The notes: generated from the sequence alone by a model not told the origin. Positions 6,673-16,543 are shown, counted from the stretch's first letter. The stretch is DNA of 43,907 nt from Chloroflexota bacterium (GCA_023473795.1 JAMCYS010000131.1:1-43907); one strand, 5' to 3'. Translations and numbers: made by a program.

Positions 6673-9600
6673 GTGGCCAAACTACGCCACCCCGATTTCC
6701 TGGCCGGCGTCTTCCTGTTTGTTCTTCCCCTCGTGTTCTTCTCCGCCACGCTGTTCGGCGGCAAGGTCCTGCTGCCGACCGACAATCTCTTCCAGTGGGA
6801 GCCGTGGCGCAGCTACGCCTCTCAGCTCGGCGTGGGGGCGCCGCAGAACCAACTGCTCAGCGACCTCGTTCTCGAGAACTACCCCTGGAAGCGCTTCATC
6901 GTGGAGTGCCTGCGGCAGGGGGAGTTGCCGCTGTGGAATCCCTACCTGTTCGCGGGCGTGCCCTTCTTCGCGGCCGGGCAGCAGTCGGCCCTCTATCCCC
7001 TAACTTTCCTTTTCTACGTGCTGCCCGTCGCTCAGACCTTCGCCATCGTCACAGCGCTCAATTTCTTCCTCGGCGAACTTTTCATGTACCTCTTCCTGCG
7101 CCGGCTGGCGGCGGGACGGGTGGGGGCGTTGGTCGGCGCCGTCGCCTATGCCTTCAGTGGTTTCATGGTCGTGAGCGTCGTCTTCCCCATGGTCGTGAGC
7201 GCCGCGGTCTGGCTGCCGCTGCTTCTCCTGTTCATCGAGATGGCGGTGCAGCGGGTGGAGAAGGGTCAGCGTCTGAGCTTGTTCCTGCCGCTGGCGGGCG
7301 CGGCGACGGTCGCCGTGCAGTTCTTCGCCGGGCATGTCGAGTTATCGCTCTACGTGCTGCTCACCGCCGGCTTCTACACCGCCTGCCGTCTCCTTGCCGT
7401 GGTCTGGCGTCACGGCTGGCGTCGTGCCCTGTCGCCGGCAGTGCAAGCGCTCGGCATGGTGGCGCTGGGCGGCGGCCTGGCCGCCGTGCAGTTGGTGCCG
7501 CTCTTCGAACTGGTAACCCAGAACTTCCGCCAGGGCTCGGCCAGTTACGAGCAGGTGGTTTTCTGGGCCTACACCTGGCGCAACGCGCTCACGTTTCTCA
7601 TCCCCGACCTCTGGGGCAATCCAAGCCACACCGCTTACTTCGACCTGCTCACCGGTCAGCGAATGGTGGCAACCACCAACTTCCTGGGTGAGCCGATCCA
7701 GTTCATCATGGCGGCCGGCGTCAAGAACTACGTCGAGGCAGGCGCCTATCTGGGTCTACTGCCGCTGCTCCTGGCCGTCGTGGCTGCCGTGCGACGGCGC
7801 GATCGCCACACCTGGCCCTTTGTGGTCCTGGCCCTGGGCTCTCTGATGTTCACCTTCGGCACGCCGCTCTACAAGGTGCTGTTCTTCTTCGTTCCGGGCT
7901 GGAACCAGCTGCACACGCCCTTCCGCTGGGTGTTCCCCTACACCTTCAGCGCCTGCGTTCTGGCCGGTCTGGGTGCCGGCTGGTTGGCCCAGAACGCCGG
8001 CCGTCTAGCTGGCGAACTAAAGAGCCACAGCGCCTGGCGCTGGTTCTGGCGGTTCCTGACCTGGGGCAGCCTCGCCGCCGGGACCCTGGGCTTGGTGGCG
8101 CTGGCGGCAAGCTTGCTCTTCCGGACGCAGGCAGCTGCCCTGGCCGGCAGACTTCTGGGCCGCTCCGGACTGCTGCAGGCCGGCTTCGCCAGTGGGGCGA
8201 TGCTTTTCTCCTACGAGTTCCGGGGCCTGTCGATCTTCGCCGGCACGCTGCTGCTCAGCGGACTGGTTTTCCTGCTGGCTGCGCGCCGGGTGCGTCTGCC
8301 ACGAGTCCTGGCTGGCCTGGCTGCCTGGCAGCCGTTGGCGGTGGGCGTGGTGACGCTGGAACTCTTCCTCTGGGGCCAGGGCTTCAACCCGGCCACGGAA
8401 CCGCGCCTGCTGGCCTTCACTCCCCCGGCAATCGAATTCCTCCAGGCCGACCATGAGCTCTATCGTATCACCGGCTACGGCGACGACAGCCTGCAGCCAA
8501 ACGCGCCGATGCTCTACGGCATCGCCGACGTGCGCGGCTATGATTCGATCATTCCCAAGCAGTACACCGACTTCATGGGCTTGATCGAAGAACAGGGGAT
8601 GCTGCACTACAACCGCGTGGGCAGGCTGTTCCATGATTCGTCGCTGGACTCGCCGTTGCTGGACTTGCTGAACGTGAAGTACGTGGCCACCACCCAGAAG
8701 ATAGAGCGGCCCGGCTACCGCCTCGTCTACGATGGCGAGCTGCGGCTCTACCTGAACGAGAACTACCTGCCGCGGGCCTTCTTCGTCAACGCCGCTGAGG
8801 TGTTGCCCGGGCCGGACGCGGTGGCGGCGGCACTGCGGCGCCCGGATTTTGACCCTCGCAGTCTGGTGCTGCTGGAAGGAGAGCCGAGCGGGGTCGCCGC
8901 CGCGCCGTCCGCGGTCGCCTTCGCGCCCACCACGGTCAAAGTGAACGAGTATCTGCCCACCCGGGTGGTGGTCGACGTTTCCGCGGAGATGAGCGGCTAC
9001 CTGGTGCTGGCCGACAGCTACTTCCCCGGTTGGAAGGCCACGGTCAACGGCGAGCCCGCTCGGATTCTGCGCGCCGACTACAACTTCCGCGCGCTATCTC
9101 TGCCGCCTGGCAGGCACGAGGTCGTGTTCACCTACCGGCCGGATTCGGTGATCACCGGCGGCGTCCTCAGCCTGGCGGCCGGGATGGCGCTGCTGCTTGG
9201 CTTGGCTTACACCGTCTGGCGTCGCCTCTACGGAGACGAGGCCGATCACTTGGGGGTGCAGCGGGTAGCCAAGAATAGCCTGACGCCGATGATTGCCTCC
9301 TTCGCCAACAAGGCGGTCGATTTCGCCTTCGCCATGTACGTGTTGCGCGTGTTGCAGCCGGAGGGCCAGGGCAAGTACGCCTTCGCCATCGCCGTCGCCA
9401 GCATGTTGGAAGTGATCACCAGTTTCGGCCTCAGCACCCTACTGACGCGCGAGGTGGCCAAAGACCGTGCGCGGGGCAACTCGTACCTAAACAACACTGC
9501 CGTCCTGCGCTTGCTGCTCTGGCTGGCCTCCCTACCCCTGCTGGGACTCTTCCTGCTCGTATGGCGAGCTGTCTATAACCTGGGTGACGACACAACCCTG

Positions 9601-10713
9601 GCCACCATACTACTCGTTCTGGCCCTGGCCCCCAGCCACCTCTCGGCTTCGTTCAGCGCCGTCTTTCTGGCCCACGAGCGCATGGAGTACCCGGCGGCGA
9701 TCAGCGTGCTCACGACCTTGTTCCGCATCGTTTTCGGCTTGGCGGCACTGGTGTCTGGCTGGGGCATCGTCGGTCTGGCCGGAGCCGCGGTCTTGACGAA
9801 CTTCTGCACCCTGGCGATTTTCGCCTACGCCACCCTGCGCCTGCTCTTCCGTCCCCAGCCGCAGTTCGGCGGCCGCAGCGCTTTCTCGATGCTGCGCACT
9901 TCGTTCTCCCTAATGATCAACCAACTGCTGGCGATCGCGTTCTTCAGGGTCGACGTGTTTCTGCTGCAGCCCACCGGTATGGCCGCTGTCGGCTGGTACA
10001 GCACCGCCTACATGTTCATCAACGGTTTGAACATAATCCCGGCGACCTTCACCTTCGCGATCTTTCCCTTGCTCTCGCGGTACGCAGCCGCGTCGACGGA
10101 CGCGCTCTACCGTTCCTATTGCCTTGCCATCAAGTACCTGCTGCTGGCGGCCTTCCCGATTGCGGTGGGAACGATTCTCCTGGCTGACGACATAATTCTC
10201 TTCTTCGGCGGGCCGGGCTACCTGCCGCACGCCGCCATCGCGTTGCAGATTCTCATCTGCTTCCTGCCGTTCGGTTACATTAACTCGGTGACTCAGTACC
10301 TGCTGATTGCCCTCAACGAACAGCGCTTTATCAGCTACAGTTTCCTCATCGCCGTGCCTTTCAACATAGTCGCCAACCTGCTTCTCATCCCCGTCATGGG
10401 CTACCGGGGCGCCGCGCTGGTGACGATCTTGTCGGAAGTGGTGCTCCTGGTGCCGTTTCTCTATTGCGTTCGCCGCCATATTCCGCTGCCGCCGCTGGCC
10501 AGCCTCGCGCTCCGGCCCTTGCTGGCTGCCTTGGCGATGGGTGGTGCCGTCTACCTGCTGCGCGAGTACAACCCTCTCCTCGCCGTGCCGGCGGGTGCCA
10601 TCGTCTACGTGGTGGCGTTGCTGGTGCTCGGCACGTTTGACGCCGAGGACCGGCGTCTGCTGGCCCAGCTGCTGGGTGGCGGCGCCGTCGCGGCTCGCCC
10701 GGTCGAGGCCTGA
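6673..10713 (+). CDS. YfhO-type membrane protein fused to a Wzx/MATE-like polysaccharide flippase
   Basis: This 1346-residue polytopic membrane protein has two full-length modules. Residues 1 to about 855 match the YfhO family (GT-C-like fold, implicated in glycosylating cell-envelope polymers): many transmembrane helices, then a soluble beta-rich domain with LADSYFPGWKATVNGE, then a last helix before YTVWRRLYGDE. From about residue 862 (VQRVAKNSLTP) to the end, about 485 residues look like a complete polysaccharide-exporter/flippase of the MOP superfamily with about 12-14 helices. The junction is in frame with no stop. The start is GTG, 9 bases after the GT2 stop. A GT2 enzyme making polyprenyl-phosphate sugar, a YfhO module using it and a flippase exporting lipid-linked glycan would fit one pathway; that link is inference. 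No frameshift is visible. Confidence 0.88.
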   Translation: MAKLRHPDFLAGVFLFVLPLVFFSATLFGGKVLLPTDNLFQWEPWRSYASQLGVGAPQNQLLSDLVLENYPWKRFIVECLRQGELPLWNPYLFAGVPFFAAGQQSALYPLTFLFYVLPVAQTFAIVTALNFFLGELFMYLFLRRLAAGRVGALVGAVAYAFSGFMVVSVVFPMVVSAAVWLPLLLLFIEMAVQRVEKGQRLSLFLPLAGAATVAVQFFAGHVELSLYVLLTAGFYTACRLLAVVWRHGWRRALSPAVQALGMVALGGGLAAVQLVPLFELVTQNFRQGSASYEQVVFWAYTWRNALTFLIPDLWGNPSHTAYFDLLTGQRMVATTNFLGEPIQFIMAAGVKNYVEAGAYLGLLPLLLAVVAAVRRRDRHTWPFVVLALGSLMFTFGTPLYKVLFFFVPGWNQLHTPFRWVFPYTFSACVLAGLGAGWLAQNAGRLAGELKSHSAWRWFWRFLTWGSLAAGTLGLVALAASLLFRTQAAALAGRLLGRSGLLQAGFASGAMLFSYEFRGLSIFAGTLLLSGLVFLLAARRVRLPRVLAGLAAWQPLAVGVVTLELFLWGQGFNPATEPRLLAFTPPAIEFLQADHELYRITGYGDDSLQPNAPMLYGIADVRGYDSIIPKQYTDFMGLIEEQGMLHYNRVGRLFHDSSLDSPLLDLLNVKYVATTQKIERPGYRLVYDGELRLYLNENYLPRAFFVNAAEVLPGPDAVAAALRRPDFDPRSLVLLEGEPSGVAAAPSAVAFAPTTVKVNEYLPTRVVVDVSAEMSGYLVLADSYFPGWKATVNGEPARILRADYNFRALSLPPGRHEVVFTYRPDSVITGGVLSLAAGMALLLGLAYTVWRRLYGDEADHLGVQRVAKNSLTPMIASFANKAVDFAFAMYVLRVLQPEGQGKYAFAIAVASMLEVITSFGLSTLLTREVAKDRARGNSYLNNTAVLRLLLWLASLPLLGLFLLVWRAVYNLGDDTTLATILLVLALAPSHLSASFSAVFLAHERMEYPAAISVLTTLFRIVFGLAALVSGWGIVGLAGAAVLTNFCTLAIFAYATLRLLFRPQPQFGGRSAFSMLRTSFSLMINQLLAIAFFRVDVFLLQPTGMAAVGWYSTAYMFINGLNIIPATFTFAIFPLLSRYAAASTDALYRSYCLAIKYLLLAAFPIAVGTILLADDIILFFGGPGYLPHAAIALQILICFLPFGYINSVTQYLLIALNEQRFISYSFLIAVPFNIVANLLLIPVMGYRGAALVTILSEVVLLVPFLYCVRRHIPLPPLASLALRPLLAALAMGGAVYLLREYNPLLAVPAGAIVYVVALLVLGTFDAEDRRLLAQLLGGGAVAARPVEA

Positions 10714-10735
10714 GGCTGGCCTCGACACCCCGTGC

Positions 10736-10741
10736 TATAAT
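10736..10741 (+). promoter_or_regulatory. -10 box directly upstream of the nuclease gene
   Basis: A consensus TATAAT ends exactly nine bases before the ATG at 10751, the same spacing as at the GT2 gene and at 20614. No good -35 box is visible at 16-18 bases. A near-leaderless transcript is likely, starting just after the flippase stop codon. Confidence 0.6.
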
Positions 10742-10750
10742 CGCCCCGAG

Positions 10751-12694
10751 ATGATCCCAAACGGTGCCCTTTCCGGCGGCTCCGTCCGCTTTGCCGCCTT
10801 GGCTGCTAGGGCCTACGAATACCTCTGCGCCGTCGAGGGCCGGGCCGGGCAGAGTGACCTCGTGAGGGAACTCTTTGGCCCCGCCGCGAAGGGTCCGTTC
10901 TGGACCAAGCTTCTGGGCAATGTGCTGGCGGGCGACGCGCGCTTCCAGCGAGCGCCGGGGGGGGAGTGGTTCCTGCCGGGCTGGGAGGTACCGGTGGTTC
11001 CCCTGGCGGAAGCGCGCTTTGTCGTTCTAGACGTCGAGACGACGGGTGCCCGGCCGGGGCGGCAGCGGATCTTTGACTTGGCGGCCCTGCGCCTGGCCGG
11101 CGACGCAGTGGAAAGCGCCTTCGCCGCCACTCTGAACCCGGGCGGGCGTTTTCCGAGTTACCTTTCTGATCTGACCGGCTACGGTGGGGAGCAGTTGGCG
11201 GAGGCGCCCGCTTTCCAGCAGGTGGCGGCTGACCTCCTGGATTTCCTGGGGGACGCAGTCCTAGTCGGCCACGGGCTTGCTCGTGGCCTGGCCCACCTGA
11301 ATAGCGAGCTGGGCGCCTGCGGTTTGCCGCCACTAGCCAACCGAGTGCTCGATACGCTCGACCTCGCCCAGCGCTATCTGCCGAAACACGGCAAGCCAAC
11401 CCTGGACCATCTGGCCCGCCGCTTCGCTTTGCCCGTCGGGCGGCGCCATCGCGCCTTGCCTGATGCCTACCTGGTGGCGGGCGTCTTCGCGCGTTTGCTG
11501 GCGCTGGCGCGGTCAGCCGGTGTAGACGCGCTCGCCGACCTGCCGTTGGCCGGTCCCGCACAACCGGGCGCGCCGCTGCTGCTGGATCGCTCGGCATTGG
11601 AGGACGTGCCCACCGGCCCGGGTGTGTACCTCCTGCAGGGTGACGCTGGTCAGGTCCTCTACGTGGGCAAGGCCGCCAATCTGCGTTCACGCCTGGCCAG
11701 TTACTTTGCCAGCGCGCCAGAGTACCCGCGGCGAATGGAGGGTTTGTTGGAGTCAGTCGCCGACTGCCAAACGGTCGAACTGGGCTCGGAGCTTGAGGCG
11801 CTTCTGGAGGAGGCTCGGCTCATCGCCCAACATCGGCCTCGCTTCAACGTCCAGCTGCGGAGCCGGGAGGGCGCGCTCTTTCTGCGGCTGGACCTCGCGG
11901 CGACCTTTCCCCGCTTGACGGAGAGCCTGGCGCCTGCCCCAGACGGCGCTCGCTACTATGGTCCTTTCGCCAGCGAGAAGGACTTGCGGCACTATCGTCG
12001 GTTGCTGGAGGGGCTGTTTCCGCTTGCCAGCTGTCGGCGTGACCTCGAACCCCGGGCCAAGGGACGGAGGCGCACCAAACCCTGCGCCAAATTGGCCGCC
12101 GGGCGCTGCCTGGGCCCTTGCGTGCGGCCGTTGGGCGTGGGCCTGTACTGGGCCTTGGTGGAGGAGATGGTGCAGTTCCTCGCGGGTGACTCCCGCCTCT
12201 CGGAGGCGCGAGTGAGAGGTGAGATCGCCGACCGCCGGGAGCGGGGTGATCGCAAGGGAATGGAGCGGTTGCGCCGGCTCTTGCTCGCCGCTCAGCAGGT
12301 TGAGCCGCCCGGCCAGACAGCGGAGAGTCCGCCAGCCAATCTGGCCGTGGCCCAGCCCGATGTCAATCCGGATAGCGTGGTGCTGTTCCTCCTCCGGCGC
12401 GGTTGCTATGCCGGTCGCCTGGCCGTTGCACCGGCGGAGGAAGTAGCGACGCTGGCCGAGCGCCTGCGTGCCACGGCGCCGCTGGCGGACGACGATGCGG
12501 GCAGAGCGGCCATCCTCCGGCGCTGGCTGGCGAGGAACCCGGAGGCCGCGCTGCCCCTGCCGGAGGGTGAGGCGGGCTGGTTGGCGGCGGCAGAGCGAAT
12601 TTGTGCCGCCGCGGCTGAGCTAGTTGACTACGGCTCGGCGCCCGGGCGTTCTGTCGACTGGGCGGAAGAGGATATGGAGGAGGAGAATGACTGA
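10751..12694 (+). CDS. DnaQ-like exonuclease fused to UvrC-type GIY-YIG nuclease (Cho-like)
   Basis: From ATG 10751 the protein is 647 residues. An N-terminal segment (about 10-80) looks like a small winged-helix-type region. Residues 88-255 are a DnaQ-family 3'-5' exonuclease with D94 and E96 (VVLDVETTG) and H233/D238 (HRALPDA). Residues 290-375 are a GIY-YIG nuclease (GVYLLQGDAGQVLYVGKAA), followed by a UvrC-like central region. The C-terminal UvrC RNase H-like domain is absent, as in Cho. Such fusions are known in Actinobacteria and relatives and probably act in DNA repair. The Exo II motif, normally HNxxFD, reads HGLARG here, so a catalytic Asp is replaced by Gly (residue 179). The frame is open upstream to 10541, but the -10 box fixes the start. 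Its stop overlaps the next gene. Confidence 0.88.
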   Translation: MIPNGALSGGSVRFAALAARAYEYLCAVEGRAGQSDLVRELFGPAAKGPFWTKLLGNVLAGDARFQRAPGGEWFLPGWEVPVVPLAEARFVVLDVETTGARPGRQRIFDLAALRLAGDAVESAFAATLNPGGRFPSYLSDLTGYGGEQLAEAPAFQQVAADLLDFLGDAVLVGHGLARGLAHLNSELGACGLPPLANRVLDTLDLAQRYLPKHGKPTLDHLARRFALPVGRRHRALPDAYLVAGVFARLLALARSAGVDALADLPLAGPAQPGAPLLLDRSALEDVPTGPGVYLLQGDAGQVLYVGKAANLRSRLASYFASAPEYPRRMEGLLESVADCQTVELGSELEALLEEARLIAQHRPRFNVQLRSREGALFLRLDLAATFPRLTESLAPAPDGARYYGPFASEKDLRHYRRLLEGLFPLASCRRDLEPRAKGRRRTKPCAKLAAGRCLGPCVRPLGVGLYWALVEEMVQFLAGDSRLSEARVRGEIADRRERGDRKGMERLRRLLLAAQQVEPPGQTAESPPANLAVAQPDVNPDSVVLFLLRRGCYAGRLAVAPAEEVATLAERLRATAPLADDDAGRAAILRRWLARNPEAALPLPEGEAGWLAAAERICAAAAELVDYGSAPGRSVDWAEEDMEEEND

Positions 12695-13586
12695 GCTGCG
12701 CATTAGCCGCGCCCACTGGATGGATCGTTTTCGCACGGACTACAGACCGGTGGCGGAAGTGGAGTGTGGAACCCCCATCGTCTTCGAGACTAACCCCAGC
12801 AGTCGCCTGGCCACAGGGCCGCTTTTCGTCAAAGGCGCTGAGCCGGGCGACGCCCTGGCTGTGACTTTCCGGCGGGTGGAGGTGGTGGGCGACGAGGGCG
12901 TGATGTGGGCCATCCCCGGTCGAGGCGTCTTCGGTTCCCGGGTCGAGCGCCTGGTCAACCGTGTTGTGCCCATTCAGGACGGGCTGGCGGTCTTCGACGA
13001 CCGGGTGCGCATCCCCGTGCGGCCAATGGTCGGCGTCGTGGGGGTGGCCCCGCGGGCCAGTGGCTGGCCCGAGTGGGAGCCCTTGGCCTCGGTGGTGGGC
13101 CGCGCGCCCCTGCCCGGCGAGTCATTCTGCGCCTGGCCCGGCTCGCACGGCGGCAATCTCGATTGCCGGGAGGTCGTGGCGGGGGCGACGCTCTATCTGC
13201 CTGTGGCTGCCCCCGGCGCCGGTCTGGGCATCGGTGACGTGCACGCCGCCATGGGCGACGGCGAGCTGATGCTGTCCGGGGTGGAGGTGCAGGGCGAGGT
13301 GGAGGTCATCCTCTCTCTGCGCAAGGGCAGGGCGCCGCGCGCTCCCCTGGTTGAGAACTCAACTCACCTGATGGCATTGGGCACGGACAAGACCCTGGAA
13401 GCGGCGGCCCAGGCGGCGATCGAGCACATGGCTTCCCTCGTGCAGGCGGCGCTCGGCCTGGACCTCGTCGAGACGGGCATGCTCCTCAGCGCCGTGGGCG
13501 ATCTTGCCATCTGCCAACTGGTCAATGCCTACCCGACGGTGCGCCTGTCGGTGGAGAAGCGCTTCGTTCTCGGTCTGTCCGTCTAG
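12687..13586 (+). CDS. Acetamidase/formamidase family protein (second copy)
   Basis: This 299-residue paralogue of the FmdA/AmdA-family gene at 2246 has FETNPSSRLATGPLFVKGAEPGD near residues 30-53, VRIPVRPMVGVVGVAP, and the histidine motif GIGDVHAAMGDGEL. Family members hydrolyse formamide, acetamide or related amides with metal. The start is ATG 12687 after a GGAGGAGG-type ribosome-binding site. It overlaps the nuclease stop by 8 bases (ATGACTGA), so translation is probably coupled, although the two functions are unrelated. The two copies in this window differ clearly in sequence, so they are probably not a recent duplication. Substrate unknown. Confidence 0.88.
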   Translation: MTELRISRAHWMDRFRTDYRPVAEVECGTPIVFETNPSSRLATGPLFVKGAEPGDALAVTFRRVEVVGDEGVMWAIPGRGVFGSRVERLVNRVVPIQDGLAVFDDRVRIPVRPMVGVVGVAPRASGWPEWEPLASVVGRAPLPGESFCAWPGSHGGNLDCREVVAGATLYLPVAAPGAGLGIGDVHAAMGDGELMLSGVEVQGEVEVILSLRKGRAPRAPLVENSTHLMALGTDKTLEAAAQAAIEHMASLVQAALGLDLVETGMLLSAVGDLAICQLVNAYPTVRLSVEKRFVLGLSV

Positions 13587-13648
13587 GTGGGTGCCGGCTG
13601 ACCACGCCGGGCGCCCGGGGCTGGCCGGGCAATTCACAGCCATTGGGA

Positions 13649-13686
13649 CCAACAACCCCCGGAGCCTTGGCTCCGGGGGTTGTTGG
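13649..13686. terminator. Bidirectional terminator between convergent genes
   Basis: A perfect 18-bp stem (13649-13666 with 13669-13686) is closed by a TT centre. The tip is GC-rich, and the stem base reads CCAACAAC. It sits between the convergent acetamidase-family gene and fabF and can serve both. Confidence 0.8.
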
Positions 13687-13713
13687 GTAGGATAGGAGAG
13701 GGAGGAGAAGAGT

Positions 13714-14955
13714 TCACTCGCGATAGCGTATGAAGATCAGGGTCGAGTTGTGGCCGCCGAAGCCTAGCGAGTTGGTGAGCGCGACTTCGACCTCTGCCTG
13801 CCTGGCGACGTTGGGCACGTAGTCCAGGTCGCAGGCCGGGTCAGGGTGCTCGTAGTTGATCGTCGGCGGGATAATGCCCGTCTCGATGGCCTTGATGCAG
13901 ACTATGGCCTCCATCGCCCCAGCGGCGCCCAGCATATGGCCGTGCATCGACTTGCTGGAACTGATGGCTACTTTGTAGGCGTGCGCGTCGAAGACGGTCT
14001 TGATGGCATCGGTTTCGGCGCGGTCGTTGAGCGGCGTGGACGTGCCGTGGGCGTTGATGTAGTCCACCTGCTCCGGCGCCAACCCCGCCTTGCGCAGGGC
14101 CATGCGCATCGAGCGCACGGCGCCCTCCCCACCCTCCGGCGGTGCCGTGATATGGTACGCGTCGGCGGTTGATCCGTAGCCCACCAGCTCGCAGTAGATG
14201 TGCGCCCCACGCGCCAGGGCATGCTCCAGAGTCTCCAGTACCAGCACCGCGCCGCCCTCGGCAGCCACGAAGCCGTCGCGTTCCGCGTCGAAAGGACGCG
14301 AGGCTCGCGTGGGCTCGTCGTTGCGTACCGAAAGCGCCTGGGCCTGGGAGAAAGCGACTATGCCGATGGGAATGATTGGCGCCTCGCTGCCGCCCGCCAG
14401 CATCACGTCGGCGTCGCCACGCTTGATGATCTCCGCCGCTTCGCCCACCGAGTGAGAGCTGGTGGCGCAGGCTGAGACCACCGAGATGTTCGGACCCTTG
14501 GCGCCGGTGGCGATCGAGACCTGCCCGGCAGCCATATTGAGAATCATCATGGGCACCAGGAATGGGCTCACCCGCCTGGGCCCCTTCAGCTCCATAACCT
14601 TGACCTGTTCGACTATTGTACTGATGCCGCCAATGCCTGAACCGATGGCGACGCCGACCGCCTCCGCGTTGTTGCCTCGAATGTTGAGGCCGGCGTCCCG
14701 CACGGCCGCGTTGGCCGCCACAACGGCGAAGTGGGTGAAGCGGTCCATGCGGCGGGCCTCTTTGGGCTCCAAGTAGTCGGTGGCTTTGAAGCCCTTGGCT
14801 TCACCCGCGATCCGCACCTCCAGCCCCGAGGCATCGAAGGCGGTGATAGGCCCTATGCCGGAGCGCCCGTCCACCAACCCCTGCCAGGTGCTGGCCACGT
14901 CATTGCCGAGAGGGGTCACCGCCCCGAGGCCCGTGACCACAACCCGTCGCTGCAT
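13714..14955 (-). CDS. fabF: Beta-ketoacyl-ACP synthase II
   Basis: This 413-residue protein is the standard length for FabF, the condensing enzyme that elongates acyl-ACP with malonyl-ACP in fatty-acid synthesis. The catalytic triad is visible: C163 in [10 protein letters not shown], the first histidine in [11 protein letters not shown] and the second in [12 protein letters not shown]. The N-terminus ([17 protein letters not shown]) and C-terminus ([12 protein letters not shown]) are also typical. The ATG follows a GGGAGGA ribosome-binding site. It stands alone, without acpP, fabD or fabG beside it. The cysteine motif reads SACATS rather than the common TACATG, a normal kind of variation that could also be found in secondary-metabolite KS enzymes; FabF remains the best call. 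Confidence 0.93.
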   Translation of the reverse strand: MQRRVVVTGLGAVTPLGNDVASTWQGLVDGRSGIGPITAFDASGLEVRIAGEAKGFKATDYLEPKEARRMDRFTHFAVVAANAAVRDAGLNIRGNNAEAVGVAIGSGIGGISTIVEQVKVMELKGPRRVSPFLVPMMILNMAAGQVSIATGAKGPNISVVSACATSSHSVGEAAEIIKRGDADVMLAGGSEAPIIPIGIVAFSQAQALSVRNDEPTRASRPFDAERDGFVAAEGGAVLVLETLEHALARGAHIYCELVGYGSTADAYHITAPPEGGEGAVRSMRMALRKAGLAPEQVDYINAHGTSTPLNDRAETDAIKTVFDAHAYKVAISSSKSMHGHMLGAAGAMEAIVCIKAIETGIIPPTINYEHPDPACDLDYVPNVARQAEVEVALTNSLGFGGHNSTLIFIRYRE

Positions 14956-15080
14956 GCCGATCCTCCCTTGGTCGCAGAACTGCCCAGCTTATTTACAAAC
15001 ACCTACCGAGACCCAACGATACGCCCCCACGCCTGCGCGTGCGATATACTTACTGCATCGGCCGTCGCCTGTGTGCCTAC

Positions 15081-15110
15081 TTGCCCAAAGGTCGCTTTTG
15101 ATGTTAGAAT
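15081..15110 (+). promoter_or_regulatory. Promoter of the GT4 gene
   Basis: TTGCCC (15081-15086) and TAGAAT (15105-15110) are 18 bases apart, about 27 bases before the expected leader end at ATG 15145. Confidence 0.6.
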
Positions 15111-15144
15111 CCTATTCGGATCACGGGCCGATGGCAAGAGGGGT

Positions 15145-16518
15145 ATGAGAGTATCATTCGTAATGCTGGGTCATATGGCCTATGGCGGCCTGGCCCAACA
15201 CTCGGCAATCCTGGTCAAGCAGCTGCGTGAACTGGGTTGCGAAGTGCTTCCTTTGGTCGGACTGGCTCCCCCGCACAACGACGAAGTATCCTTGAACGAA
15301 CTGGACTACACTTTCGACGCCTTCAATGTAGCCGACTACGTATTGCGCGACAAGCCAGCGCTGGTGCGTTGGCTAATCGGCTGGTATGCCAGGCACCAGG
15401 TCGCTAACGGCCGCCCGCAGAAGGTCAAGTCCAATCAGGCACCGGCGTTCGACATTGATTACAAGCGCCTCTTCGAGGAGCTTATGTTCAATCCGGACGA
15501 TAGTGACCTGCAGAAGATCGACAAGAAGCGTCGGGATTTCCGGCCGGATGTGGACTACGTCTGCGAATTGACGGTGTCCGGGTACTTCAGCCTATTCACC
15601 AATCTGAGCGTGCCCCTGGTGGTAGCCGCGCAAGGCTACGAGATCTCGCAGCGCCAGGGCATCGACGTCATCTCGGTCATCCGGCGGAACGAGCGGCTGA
15701 TCGACACGGTCGTCTCTGGTTCGCACACCAACGTCGAGGAGAACATCGCCCGCGATCTACCGTTTCTCCTGTCTCGTACCAAAGTGGTTCACTACGGCAT
15801 CGTCGACGACGAGACGTTCGACATGCCCCCCGAGCAAGCCATGGAGAGAACCGAGCGCTTCGTGCGGCCGAGCGACGAGTACGTGATCATGGCCCTCAGT
15901 CGCATCGATGTGGAGAAGGGCACCGACCTCGCGCTTCACGCCCTGCGAATCTTGCTCAACCAGGGAGTGAACGCTCGTTTGCGCCTGGTGGGAGACACCG
16001 TCGCGGGCGGTCACTTCCGCCAGACGATTGAAGAGAAGATCGCCATGATGGACCTGGGCGAGAAGGTGGACTACGTCGGGTTCGTCGAGAGCAAGGCCGA
16101 CAAGGTGGCGCTACTCAAGACGAGCGATGTTTTCCTGGCGCCATTCATCAAGTCGGAGCCGTTTGGCCTGGTCTACACGGAGGCAATGGCGGCGGGGCTG
16201 CCGATCATCGCGCCCGACCAGGGGGCAGGCAAGGAGATCATTACCTGGGATGGCCGACGGGCCGGTCTGGTCTATCGCAGCCAGGACACCGGCCAGATGG
16301 CAGACGCGATCAAGTATCTCATGGACAACCCGGAAGAGGCGCGGGCGATGGGTCGCGACGCTCGCCAGCTGGTAGCGCAGCATTTCAACGCCCGCCAGAT
16401 GGCCCAGGGTTTCTATGATGTCTTCTCCGAGGCCATCGACCGCCGGCGCATCGGGTCGCGTTCGTACCATTACCCGCGCTCCCAGGACAACCTGACCACG
16501 GCTGCCAGACGCCACTAG
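15145..16518 (+). CDS. GT4-family glycosyltransferase
   Basis: From ATG 15145 the protein is 457 residues with the GT-B fold of retaining family GT4. The N-terminal domain opens with MRVSFVMLGHMAYGGLAQHS, including the glycine-rich donor-side loop. The C-terminal domain has SRIDVEKGTDLALHAL near residue 252 and the E-x7-E-type motif EPFGLVYTEAMAAGLP near residue 338, which binds the nucleotide sugar. The frame is open further upstream but the promoter at 15081-15110 and GAGGGG before the ATG fix this start. It is followed by a GH57 branching enzyme. The pair recalls Rv3032-Rv3031 of Mycobacterium tuberculosis (alpha-1,4-glucosyltransferase plus GH57 branching enzyme), suggesting alpha-glucan synthesis; the actual donor is not proven. 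Confidence 0.88.
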   Translation: MRVSFVMLGHMAYGGLAQHSAILVKQLRELGCEVLPLVGLAPPHNDEVSLNELDYTFDAFNVADYVLRDKPALVRWLIGWYARHQVANGRPQKVKSNQAPAFDIDYKRLFEELMFNPDDSDLQKIDKKRRDFRPDVDYVCELTVSGYFSLFTNLSVPLVVAAQGYEISQRQGIDVISVIRRNERLIDTVVSGSHTNVEENIARDLPFLLSRTKVVHYGIVDDETFDMPPEQAMERTERFVRPSDEYVIMALSRIDVEKGTDLALHALRILLNQGVNARLRLVGDTVAGGHFRQTIEEKIAMMDLGEKVDYVGFVESKADKVALLKTSDVFLAPFIKSEPFGLVYTEAMAAGLPIIAPDQGAGKEIITWDGRRAGLVYRSQDTGQMADAIKYLMDNPEEARAMGRDARQLVAQHFNARQMAQGFYDVFSEAIDRRRIGSRSYHYPRSQDNLTTAARRH

Positions 16519-16543
16519 TGGCAGTGACCCTCCCGTGCTTTCG

